Assembly: GCA_041738135.1 (NCBI GenBank) | Contig: JBGSQK010000061.1 | Location: 1-50,505 of the forward strand | Source of the DNA: JAGOMX01 sp041738135 | GTDB taxonomy: Bacteria > Pseudomonadota > Alphaproteobacteria > JAGOMX01 | Direction: 5' to 3' | Length of the DNA: 50,505 bases | Shown: piece by piece, positions 43,625-50,505 of the stretch | Numbering within the stretch: position 1 is the stretch's first letter | Layout: every line of letters begins with the position of its first letter | The notes under the pieces: generated by a model | What the model was told of the DNA's origin: nothing | What the model saw: the letters and a program-made list of their open reading frames with translations, nothing else | The model's database searches: none | Translations under genes and position numbers: made by a program

Positions 43625-44382
43625 CGAACAATCGTAAAGAACCGGCTATAACGGGTAGCCATCGGCCAGCGCCAGATCATCCACCAAGCGCCACCAGTGG
43701 TAGGCAGGTCCGTTGAAAAGAATATGAGTTCAGCACGACCGACCAAATTTTCGTATGGGATAAAACCAACCGTCGCAAATCGGCTGTCTTCAGAATGATC
43801 ACGATTATCGCCCATCATGAAGAACTGGCCCTCAGGGACAATAAACTCGCGTGTATTGTCTTTTTCACTTTGGCCAAATGGTGTTGATTTAGCGATCATA
43901 TGCTGGACGCCATTTGGTAGAGTCTCCATATACTTCTCAGATTCGTACTCTCTACCAAACTGATCTCGCCAGTAATATTTGCCCACTTTTTCCAAAGTGA
44001 CCGGTTTGCCATTAATATGTAGAATGCCTTCAATCATTCGTATATGATCGCCTGGCACGCCAATAACGCGTTTAATCCAATCTTCATACGTCTTGTGTGG
44101 CGGCCTGAACACGACCACATCACCTGTTTTAGGCATGCTGCCGAAGATTCGTCCTGAAAATAGATTTGGACTTAAAGGAATGGAATAGCGGCTGTAGCCA
44201 TAGGTGAATTTGCTCACAAATAGATAATCACCAATCTCAAATGTGGGGTTCATAGATCCAGATGGAATACTGAACGGTTTGATCAAAATTGTGTGCACAA
44301 GCAAAACCAATGCTAACGCAGAGCCAACCGTCTTGACTAATTCTACAAACCAATTCTGTTTAACGTCCATTTTTAACTCCAA
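43621..44382 (-). CDS. lepB: signal peptidase I
   Basis: This 253-residue inner-membrane serine protease cleaves Sec and Tat signal peptides. The catalytic Ser43 is in IPSGSMNPTFEIGD and the general base Lys104 in DWIKRVIGVPGD; GDNRDHSEDSRF is the third box. A single N-terminal helix (about 17-36) precedes the catalytic domain. It is the first gene of lepB-rnc-era and divergent from rsfS. Confidence 0.97.
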   Translation of the reverse strand: MELKMDVKQNWFVELVKTVGSALALVLLVHTILIKPFSIPSGSMNPTFEIGDYLFVSKFTYGYSRYSIPLSPNLFSGRIFGSMPKTGDVVVFRPPHKTYEDWIKRVIGVPGDHIRMIEGILHINGKPVTLEKVGKYYWRDQFGREYESEKYMETLPNGVQHMIAKSTPFGQSEKDNTREFIVPEGQFFMMGDNRDHSEDSRFATVGFIPYENLVGRAELIFFSTDLPTTGGAWWMIWRWPMATRYSRFFTIVR

Positions 44383-44441
44383 AAGCCGCTTTAAGACTCG
44401 ACTATAGCATAACTACCCTTGTTTTTAACAGTTTTATTTTT

Positions 44442-44471
44442 TTCACCTAATTATAGAAAACCTGTTATAAT
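44442..44471 (+). promoter_or_regulatory. candidate sigma70 promoter of rsfS-mutY
   Basis: A perfect TATAAT at 44466-44471 stands 18 bases after TTCACC (44442-44447, four of six matches). The resulting leader is about 17 bases, ending in a strong GAGGGGGA ribosome site before the rsfS ATG. Confidence 0.55.
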
Positions 44472-44495
44472 ACAAATAGAAGAAAGCGAGGGGGA

Positions 44496-44885
44496 ATGGG
44501 CAGAGCAAAACTTAAGCAGACGGCGGTAACGACAGAGGATATCTGTCAGCTTATCGAAACTTTTTTAGAAGCCAAGAAATCCGATGACATCGTCCGTATC
44601 AATCTTGCGGGCAAGTCTTCCATAGCCGACTATATGATCATCGCAAGCGGCCTTTCACAACGTCACATTCAATCCACAGGTGAATTGTTAAAGAACTATC
44701 TTAATGAGATGGGTATTAAGCCTATTTTCATTGAGGGTGCGGCGCCCTGTGACTGGGTTCTCATCGATGCTGGCGACGTGATCATCCATCTTTTCAGGCC
44801 AGAGGTTCGCACCCATTATAATCTGGAAAAAATGTGGGGCGTTGATCTTGCTGACTTTTCAAGGAAAGTGGCTGGGGAAGTTTAG
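44496..44885 (+). CDS. rsfS: ribosome silencing factor RsfS (YbeB/Iojap)
   Basis: This 129-residue protein binds L14 and blocks subunit joining when nutrients are low. The signature SIADYMIIASGLSQRHIQST and the tail DAGDVIIHLFRPEVRTHYNLEKMWG are typical of Iojap proteins. The stop overlaps the mutY GTG by one base (TAGTG), so the two are coupled. Confidence 0.96.
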   Translation: MGRAKLKQTAVTTEDICQLIETFLEAKKSDDIVRINLAGKSSIADYMIIASGLSQRHIQSTGELLKNYLNEMGIKPIFIEGAAPCDWVLIDAGDVIIHLFRPEVRTHYNLEKMWGVDLADFSRKVAGEV

Positions 44886-45895
44886 TGTTATCTGTTGATT
44901 TGCTGGCCTGGTACGATGCCAATGGTCGTACATTTCCATGGCGCGCCAAGTGGGGTGCCATTCCGGATCCTTATCAAGTGTGGCTCTCGGAGGTCATGCT
45001 GCAACAAACAACCACAACAACCGTTATTCCTTACTTCCATTTCTTTATCAGTAAATGGCCAACGGTCCAATGTTTAGCAACCGCCCATTTAGATGAAGTC
45101 CTACATGCATGGCAAGGCCTCGGGTATTATTCGCGAGCTAGAAGTCTGCATAAAGCGGCTCAAATTCTTCAAAATGGATTTCCTGAGTCATATGAAGAAC
45201 TACTTAAAATTCCTGGTATAGGACCTTATACAGCAGGTGCTATCGCTGCCATTGCGTATGATCATCAAACCTCTCCTGTCGATGGAAATATAGCCCGTAT
45301 CTATGCTCGCCTAAGTCAAATTGACGAAGTGAAGCCACAGCTTTATACGCTCGTCGAACAACAACTAAGGATTCATGTGCCATCCGCAAGAAATGGAGAC
45401 TTTATCCAAGGTTTGATGGACGTGGGTGCCACTATCTGTCTGCCAAAAGAACCCAAATGCCATGTTTGTCCTTTGTCGAAGCATTGTCTCAGCTACAAAA
45501 ATAATAGCCAGGGAAAATATCCTTTAAAAGCAACCAAGAAAGCACGGCCTGTCCGTCATGGAAGAATCTTTTGGCTCCAAGATGACAAGGGACAGGTACT
45601 CATAAGACGTCGTGCGGAAAAGGGCTTGTTGGGTGGAATGATGGAATTTCCTTCAACACCTTGGATAGAAGGAACTCTATTGTCTACTGATATTGATGCT
45701 TGGGCATCAAAGGCTGTGCCTATAGAAAAACGCGTTGAGCACACATTTACTCATTTCCACCTTATTTTGGAAGTGGTAAAGGGTAAGGCGAGTGATTCTA
45801 TGATGGAAGGCTTATGGGTGAAACCCTCCGAACTGCATTTACATGCACTGCCCACTTTAATGAAAAAGGTCGCAAAGACGGCCATGGAAAGCTAA
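44885..45895 (+). CDS. mutY: A/G-specific adenine glycosylase MutY
   Basis: This 336-residue DNA repair enzyme removes A paired with 8-oxoG. Catalytic Glu36 (SEVMLQQT) and Asp133 (SPVDGNIARI) are present. The helix-hairpin-helix is LLKIPGIGPYTAGAI and the [4Fe-4S] loop is C-x6-C-x2-C-x5-C (CLPKEPKCHVCPLSKHC). A C-terminal Nudix-like domain recognises 8-oxoG. The start is GTG at 44885. The 3' end overlaps convergent rnhB by four bases. Confidence 0.96.
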   Translation: MLSVDLLAWYDANGRTFPWRAKWGAIPDPYQVWLSEVMLQQTTTTTVIPYFHFFISKWPTVQCLATAHLDEVLHAWQGLGYYSRARSLHKAAQILQNGFPESYEELLKIPGIGPYTAGAIAAIAYDHQTSPVDGNIARIYARLSQIDEVKPQLYTLVEQQLRIHVPSARNGDFIQGLMDVGATICLPKEPKCHVCPLSKHCLSYKNNSQGKYPLKATKKARPVRHGRIFWLQDDKGQVLIRRRAEKGLLGGMMEFPSTPWIEGTLLSTDIDAWASKAVPIEKRVEHTFTHFHLILEVVKGKASDSMMEGLWVKPSELHLHALPTLMKKVAKTAMES

Positions 45896-46518
45896 GCAGC
45901 TTCCAATAACAGGCGTATGGGCGCAAAGCTGCGTCTGTGGTGAGGTGTCACCCCTTTTAGTGCCAAAGCTTCTTGATGTTGTTTCGTTCCATAGCCCGCA
46001 TTCGTCTCCCAACCATACCCAGGATGCTGTTTGCTCAACTCTACCATCATATTATCACGAAACACTTTAGCCAAAATAGACGCGGCGGCTATGGACAGGC
46101 TTACTTTATCTCCCCCAATTATAGGAATGGCTTTGCAAGGTAATTTAGGTGTGTCATTGCCATCAACCAATGCAATGTCCACTGACGTGTTCAAACCGTC
46201 CAGGCATCGTTGCATGGCCAGAAAGGTAGCCTGCCTGATGTTCACTTGATCAATTTCTTCCACACTGGCTTGTCCGATGGCGTAAGAGCAAAGCTGTGAG
46301 TTCGTCAATTCTTCATAGAGCTCAAGACGTTTTTTGTCCGTGACAAGTTTTGAATCGTGGACATGCAAAGTTAATGATTCAGGCAAGTCATAGGTATGAA
46401 AAACCACTGCTGCCGCCACAACGGGACCGGCCCATGGGCCTCTGCCCACTTCATCGATTCCCGCCACTATTCCCATGTATTGTTTTTCATGCATTAAGTC
46501 AGGCCTTATCTTATTCAC
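45892..46518 (-). CDS. rnhB: ribonuclease HII
   Basis: This 208-residue enzyme cleaves RNA in RNA/DNA hybrids and at single ribonucleotides. The signature IDEVGRGPWAGPVVAAAV gives Asp22-Glu23; the later acidic residues come in DSKLVTDKKR and the block IALVDGNDTP. The C-terminus retains HPGYGWETNAGYGTKQH. An alternative start at Met9 would drop eight non-conserved residues. Confidence 0.96.
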   Translation of the reverse strand: MNKIRPDLMHEKQYMGIVAGIDEVGRGPWAGPVVAAAVVFHTYDLPESLTLHVHDSKLVTDKKRLELYEELTNSQLCSYAIGQASVEEIDQVNIRQATFLAMQRCLDGLNTSVDIALVDGNDTPKLPCKAIPIIGGDKVSLSIAAASILAKVFRDNMMVELSKQHPGYGWETNAGYGTKQHQEALALKGVTPHHRRSFAPIRLLLEAA

Positions 46519-46560
46519 GTCTTCATATCCCTGTATAATTTATTAGGCAAGCATTTTTAA

Positions 46561-46616
46561 TGTGGTACCACAATCGGCCTTCTGGTCATAGAGGGCTTAT
46601 TAATTAAAAATTAATA
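46561..46616. promoter_or_regulatory. palindromes in the rnhB-46691 divergent gap
   Basis: TGTGGTACCACA (46561-46572) is a perfect 12-bp palindrome, and TATTAATT/AATTAATA (46598-46616) a second with a 3-base centre. They sit between divergent rnhB and the acidic protein gene and could be an operator and an AT-rich promoter element. No other signal was seen in the gap. Confidence 0.3.
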
Positions 46617-46690
46617 TAATTCTCTTATGGTGAAGTTGAGAGTGGCTGAGAAGGCTTTCTTTTCAACCATAAAATAATGAGGCATATGCG

Positions 46691-47473
46691 ATGTCAAGTT
46701 CAAACGGAAATGATTCAGGATCTGGTACATCTAACAGCGGTGGGCACGGTGTCTTCAGCTGGCTCATTAATTTTGTTCTGGGAAGACCAGAGCATAACCA
46801 ACCTACGGATGCTGCGCAGCCCAAATTTGATGCAGATACAGGGCTCAAATTAGTTGTTTCGCAAGACACAGGTCTTGTGCACAATTTGTTCGATCAAAAT
46901 AATGATACTAGTCCAACCTTTTCTGAGCAAACACCTTCAGACCAGCTGCAGATGTATGATGATAGCAAAATGATTCATGATTTTATCAGACTGAATCAAG
47001 AATCCCCACTGCAACCCATCAATCAAAATAGCAATACAAACTTCGAGCGCCCAGCTGCCCTGACTGCTGATGGTATTCCCCATTTTAATAACAGCAACGA
47101 CGATGTTCTCGTCTACGCAGGTGGCGAGGATAAAGACTATACGCTCAACGATGGAATTATGTTGAGTGCAGCCAATTTTTATCAATTTGACAGTCAAACG
47201 GATTTATTCCCGGCCGTGAACGATCAAGGACAGAATGTTTTGCTGGATGCATCGGACATTTTAGGGATGGGCAATAATTTGATCATTACGGGTCACGAAC
47301 TGGATAGTGTCTCCTTCCAAGATGAAGGCTGGACTATGCTTGATCGTGATCTGCCATTGCCCGCAGGCATGGAGCCCAAAGATGGCTTCAATACATACAT
47401 ACACGAAAGTGGCGCAATTGTTCAGATAGAATCGGTTATCCACACACACTTTGATAATGATGGACAATCCTAA
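46691..47473 (+). CDS. acidic protein with an adhesin-like C-terminal module
   Basis: This 260-residue Asn/Asp/Gln-rich acidic protein has no signal peptide. The N-terminal half is low complexity (SSSNGNDSGSGTSNSGGHG) and probably disordered. Residues about 190-255 read LLDASDILGMGNNLIITG, DSVSFQDEGWT and DGFNTYIHESGAIVQIES. This resembles the repeat module 'l.lsDvL.....n.l.i.Gd.gDsV.L..gW......dgynvY.....atl.v...v' in type I-secreted giant adhesins. The homology is by pattern only. It might be a type I secretion substrate without the rest of the adhesin, or a remnant. It overlaps the region of alternative starts of the next gene, so co-transcription is likely. Confidence 0.6.
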   Translation: MSSSNGNDSGSGTSNSGGHGVFSWLINFVLGRPEHNQPTDAAQPKFDADTGLKLVVSQDTGLVHNLFDQNNDTSPTFSEQTPSDQLQMYDDSKMIHDFIRLNQESPLQPINQNSNTNFERPAALTADGIPHFNNSNDDVLVYAGGEDKDYTLNDGIMLSAANFYQFDSQTDLFPAVNDQGQNVLLDASDILGMGNNLIITGHELDSVSFQDEGWTMLDRDLPLPAGMEPKDGFNTYIHESGAIVQIESVIHTHFDNDGQS

Positions 47474-47474
47474 A

Positions 47475-48407
47475 ATGGCAAATCTTATCAGCATTACAGA
47501 CATCTATAACAAGTTTGCGTTCGAGTGGACATTTTCCCGTGATCTTATTCAGTGGCAATCACCCGTGCATTTACTATTGGGTGACATCTCATTTTACGAG
47601 TCCGGCGATCATTATGCCAACCGTATGTCCTTTGAATGTTTAGAAAAGCGTCTCTCTACAATTCACCAAGCAGCCCAGCAACGAGTGCCCTATACTGTTA
47701 ATTATGAGCTTCAGGTCCATGGCACGAAGGTTGCTAATATCCAAGAGCAAGGCCGTGTCTTTTTTAATCCAGAGGGACAAATGCTCTTATGCCGAGGATA
47801 TATCAGAAGCCATTCTGTTCGTGATCAGGAACAAAATGAATATCTGTCCTCATCAAAAATACTGGCACAACTGACAAATATTCTTGAAACAGGTCAGGCG
47901 GAAGATATTAATGCGGCGTTCGTCTATTTCAGCATCGATCGCCTGCCACTCATAGCCATTCGTTTTGGTATGGATGTGGTTCATAAATTGCTCGCTCAAA
48001 TAGAAGAGCTTCTCCAAAGAATGACCCGTGATTACGACTTAGTGGGTCAAATTTCAGGCACGAGCTTCGGAATCATCTTGCAAAAATGCGGGCATAACGA
48101 AATCATCGTCGTGGCGAAACGTCTGGTCGAAGTCTTAGAACATACGCCGTTCGAAGTAGAAGGCCAGCGTCTAATTGTCTCCGCCTCCATCGGCGGCTGT
48201 GTCATCCAAAGATCAGAAACCGTAACAGCAGAAACAATCCTAGCCCACTCCGAGCGAGCATTGCTAGATGCACAACACATTAAGAAAATTGCCATTTCCC
48301 CTGCAATAGCAGCCAAAAACATGGCAAAATCAGACGGCCCAGGCCCCAAAAAACGTCGCACGGAAGACATGGAAGACACCAAGAAGTCTGGTGAGCAATC
48401 GGTTTAA
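47475..48407 (+). CDS. PAS-like plus degenerate GGDEF domain protein
   Basis: This 310-residue protein starts with a PAS_3-like segment (FAFEWTFSRDLIQWQSPVHLLLGD at about 13-36, ending near RSHSVRDQEQ). A GGDEF-fold domain follows (about 125-265: AFVYFSIDRLPLIAIRFG, LVGQISGTSFGIIL, RLIVSASIGGCVI). The GGDEF active-site motif is replaced by SGTSF (194-198), so diguanylate cyclase activity is unlikely; a receptor or scaffolding role is more plausible. The tail is basic then acidic (GPKKRRTEDMEDTKK). The ATG at 47475 follows the previous stop by one base; upstream in-frame TTG 47451 and ATG 47460 would overlap it. Confidence 0.7.
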   Translation: MANLISITDIYNKFAFEWTFSRDLIQWQSPVHLLLGDISFYESGDHYANRMSFECLEKRLSTIHQAAQQRVPYTVNYELQVHGTKVANIQEQGRVFFNPEGQMLLCRGYIRSHSVRDQEQNEYLSSSKILAQLTNILETGQAEDINAAFVYFSIDRLPLIAIRFGMDVVHKLLAQIEELLQRMTRDYDLVGQISGTSFGIILQKCGHNEIIVVAKRLVEVLEHTPFEVEGQRLIVSASIGGCVIQRSETVTAETILAHSERALLDAQHIKKIAISPAIAAKNMAKSDGPGPKKRRTEDMEDTKKSGEQSV

Positions 48408-48489
48408 TCTCTACAAAAATATCAAATGTGCATACCTATCCCCACCCCTATATCAGTGAGCTATGGAATTCTGGTTTGATTTATAAACT

Positions 48490-48518
48490 TTGACGAGAGA
48501 TGAGTTCTAGATTATATA
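48490..48518 (+). promoter_or_regulatory. candidate sigma70 promoter of the 48584 gene
   Basis: TTGACG (48490-48495) and TATATA (48513-48518) are spaced by 17 bases, giving a leader of about 58 bases and a strong AAGGAG before the ATG at 48584. Confidence 0.6.
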
Positions 48519-48583
48519 AATAGTGAGGGGCTGCAAAGAAGCAGCTTACCCTGATATGTTATTTGACTTAAGGAGCTTAAACC

Positions 48584-49534
48584 ATGTGGAAACATCTAAA
48601 ATCAGCTATTCTCTTAACCTTACTCAGCAGTCAAGCAGTGCTTGCAACTGAAGTCAGTTATGAGCAATTTGCAGATGCTTTATTTAAGGGATTGACCGGC
48701 AAGGAACGAAGTCTTTACCTAGATCTGGATTTAAATGTTGTTGATAAGGTCGATGTTTCTGCGTTTATGGATAGCAAACAAAAAGACGCTTTCTCAGTTG
48801 CTGCTCAAAATCTTCAACTAGATGAGGAGAAGCTCAAATCCATCTTGCTAGATGAAGCAAGGAGAGTGTCCGCTCTTGAGATCCTAGAAAGTAAAATGCC
48901 CGATGTCTTAACAGGATTAACGGCGAGCATCATTAAGGATGTGTGTGATGTCCGTGGAGTGAATAAATATGCTTTAGAGCTGAGATTGCTAGATGATGTA
49001 AAGAAATTGTTGAACGGCTTTATGTCACCTGGCAAAGAATCAAATCCTTTTGCAGGTTTGTCGTCAACCACTAGTGAGTTAAATCCATTAAACGGCTTTG
49101 TAATGGTAACTGATGAGCACTTTAGAATCTTTGAGGGGTTTTGTGAGCGAGCCAGAAAAGAGAAGGGCTTTAAGGTCTGTACAGAGAGCGATCCCTCCAG
49201 TGAAGATTTTATAAATGGTCTAGTGACCAAGAATCTCGAGTTTGAACCAGATGATTCAATAAAGTTGGAAATGGCACTTAATAACATTCGCGCTCGACAA
49301 GAGGTCGTGTCTTCTTTATGGTCAATTTATGTGAGTAAGTTAAAGGAGCGTCCAACAAGTTCAATGTTAGCAAATATCATTGTTACAGCAGATGAAGTAG
49401 GCAAATTAAGACTCGTAAGAATGGCGCAATGGAACCTTCTTGAAGGAACCATGAAAATGGTCGGGCAGAGGTTGCAGGCAATGCAAGAAGCCATAAAACG
49501 ACCTAAATTCAGTGAAACTCGACATGCTTTATAA
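48584..49534 (+). CDS. orphan secreted protein
   Basis: This 316-residue protein of unknown function has a Sec signal peptide (1-21, cut after VLA) and a mostly helical mature chain. It has four cysteines (DVCDVRG, GFCERA and KVCTES among the blocks) that could form disulfides in the periplasm. No domain is recognised. It stands alone behind its own promoter and is convergent with the disrupted gene that follows. Confidence 0.72.
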   Translation: MWKHLKSAILLTLLSSQAVLATEVSYEQFADALFKGLTGKERSLYLDLDLNVVDKVDVSAFMDSKQKDAFSVAAQNLQLDEEKLKSILLDEARRVSALEILESKMPDVLTGLTASIIKDVCDVRGVNKYALELRLLDDVKKLLNGFMSPGKESNPFAGLSSTTSELNPLNGFVMVTDEHFRIFEGFCERARKEKGFKVCTESDPSSEDFINGLVTKNLEFEPDDSIKLEMALNNIRARQEVVSSLWSIYVSKLKERPTSSMLANIIVTADEVGKLRLVRMAQWNLLEGTMKMVGQRLQAMQEAIKRPKFSETRHAL

Positions 49535-49608
49535 ATGCTTTGTTTGCTAGAGGTGTTTTTTAGTTAGTGTTATTCTGCGGGAGTATGCCTCCTGCCGAAT
49601 TATTATCT

Positions 49609-50362
49609 TCACTGATCTTCTATAAGCTTTCTCGCTTCAGCAATATTTCGCCGACTTCTTTCAATAGCTTGTTTTGAACTTTCTATATGGCCTTCCAATT
49701 TGGAGATTTTTTCTTTTGCATCCGCTATATTTCCAGCTGAAAATTTTGTTTGTTTGTTCTGATTGTCACTGATACGTTTCTGTTGTCCTTTGATGCTATC
49801 TAGGTTTTCATTTATTTTAGCTTCCCTTTTCGCGATCTCCTCTTCATTTTGTCTAATGCGTAAAGATTGGCTTTGTATCATGCTTGCCCGTTGTTCTTGC
49901 GCACGGTCATGTTCGTCGTTTTTTACAGAAGAGACTGATGGCGCAGGTAACCTATGAACAGGGTCAGAATTAGCAGGCTGTCTTACGATGGCCTCATAAA
50001 TAACCCATAATTTCGGTGTAAAGCGCTTATCGTCTTCTCTATCTTGATCCCGATTAAGTTCATGTTCGTATTTAGCAATAAATTGTCTTTTCAAAGCTTC
50101 AGTCAGAGGGTGCCAACTGGTGGACATACTCATTTCTTCAGGGCGTTTCACTAGCTGCCTTGGTAAAGATGGGGCTTTATCAATACTTTGAACACGCATG
50201 GGATTCAGAGATAAAAAGCTGCAACTTAAGCTGTTACAGTCCTCTTCTAAAAGGGCATTAAGCTCAATGGAATAATGTATTAAATGAGTGCGTGCACTTT
50301 CATCAGCGATTCTCTGTGAGTTTATGCAATCTAAAGAGCCTGTTCCTTTAAATAGGTCTAAC
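49609..50362 (-). pseudogene. coiled-coil protein gene, 5' end cut off by an IS3-family insertion
   Basis: The native part spans about 250 codons from GTGSLDCINSQ to the TGA at 49609. The C-terminal 90 residues are a heptad-like coiled coil (RIRQNEEEIAKREAKINENL, KISKLEGHIESSKQAIERS). The upstream part is soluble with no recognised domain. The open frame continues to an ATG at 50481, but beyond about 50363 it reads the antisense of the IS (MLMIWLSLNLDCFM...), so the natural start and N-terminus are gone. The gene is probably inactive or makes a chimeric protein from an IS-derived start. The function is unknown. Confidence 0.7.
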
Positions 50363-50505
50363 TGACGGTAATCCCCCCGAAAAATAAATGTGTTTAAAAG
50401 TAGAATTTTCTCGTAAAGAATAATGAGTAGGAGATTCGACATGAAACAATCAAGATTTAGCGATAGCCAGATCATCAGCATATTAAATCAATCGAAGGCA
50501 GGCAC
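50363..50505 (+). mobile_element. IS3-family insertion sequence, left end (partial)
   Basis: The element begins near 50363 with TGACGGTAATCCCCCCG, starting TG as IS3-family ends do. An orfA start follows 78 bases later. The rest lies beyond the window. The exact end could be a few bases later (about 50370). The G-rich AGGAG at 50428-50436 serves orfA. Confidence 0.65.
50441..50505 (+). CDS. IS3-family transposase OrfA (N-terminal fragment)
   Basis: Translation starts MKQSRFSDSQIISILNQSKAG and runs off the end, read here as two blocks: MKQSRFSDSQ and IISILNQSKAG. This is the helix-turn-helix opening of IS3-family OrfA (compare 'SRFT..QI..IL.eae.G' of the IS407/IS3 groups). GAGTAGGAG precedes the ATG. 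OrfA binds the terminal repeats; OrfAB is made by a -1 frameshift downstream. Confidence 0.88.
   Translation, partial: MKQSRFSDSQIISILNQSKAG

Noticed and set aside
48814..49287. 157-aa minus-strand frame opposite the secreted orphan at 48584
   Set aside because: Ser-rich shadow; the plus-strand gene has promoter, ribosome site and signal peptide, this one none.
1..50505. CRISPR arrays, tRNA/rRNA genes, prophage or a defence island
   Set aside because: No regularly spaced repeats, no cloverleaf-like or rRNA-like sequence, and no phage structural or restriction genes were seen on either strand; the YoeB ORF alone does not make an island.

Overview
The window is chromosomal DNA from a low-to-medium GC, Gram-negative alphaproteobacterium. 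Several genes point that way: a FzlA-type GST-like division protein with the diagnostic APPAHYANLDF tail, a cysteine-free L31, CycM-like membrane-anchored cytochrome c, YejABEF, KdsB (so LPS with Kdo), a porin, a Tad/Flp pilus and FliS. Palindromic repeats of the 'cccggctcaaggccggga' type are also common in this class. AT-rich sequence, many orphan secreted proteins and dispersed palindromes would fit a host-associated lineage such as Holosporales/Rickettsiales relatives, but I cannot fix the order from the sequence alone.

Layout. 1-138: right end of an IS66-like element. 175-1540: an orphan secreted protein overlapping a solitary YoeB-type toxin ORF. 1747-4412: rpmE, a PhyH-type dioxygenase and a Y-family polymerase. 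4575-6718: nfeD/qmcA and fzlA (minus strand). 6801-13941: uppP, a cytochrome c and a complete yejABEF peptide importer. Palindromes at 13958-14028 separate this from convergent mscS, a haloalkane dehalogenase and an alpha/beta hydrolase. 17297-24219: two tandem murJ genes, trpS, fliS, kdsB, a class-I-amidotransferase-like gamma-Glu-GABA hydrolase and a 23S rRNA pseudouridine synthase. This converges on an unusual anmK carrying a lipoprotein-like signal. 25774-30342: cpaE-cpaF-tadB-tadC, the motor and platform of a Tad pilus. 30339-36365: a 2OG oxygenase, a porin, a 771-aa orphan secreted protein, a palindromic repeat element and a secreted DUF1338/HglS-family protein. 36469-37043: rplT/rpmI. 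37212-41778: flp-tadE-tadE/F-tadG-tadG, the pilin and pseudopilin half of the Tad system. 42051-46518: lepB-rnc-era, rsfS-mutY and rnhB. 46691-49534: an acidic protein with an adhesin-like C-terminal module, a PAS plus degenerate GGDEF protein, and an orphan secreted protein. 49609-50505: a coiled-coil protein gene cut by an IS3-family element that runs off the end.

Working together. One theme is the envelope: MurJ x2 and UppP handle the lipid carrier cycle, AnmK and YejABEF handle muropeptide/peptide recycling and uptake, KdsB serves LPS, and LepB, QmcA/NfeD, MscS and the porin serve membranes. The other is a Tad pilus encoded in two opposite-strand blocks 6.9 kb apart; cpaA, cpaB, cpaC and cpaD are not in the window. 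The sequence both begins and ends inside insertion sequences, which suggests a contig bounded by repeats.

No tRNA, rRNA, CRISPR array or prophage was seen. No stretch above about 300 bases lacks a gene. Nothing here is a convincing wholly new multi-gene system. The best leads are the exported AnmK, the exported HglS-like protein, the adhesin-module/degenerate-GGDEF pair, and the orphan YoeB.
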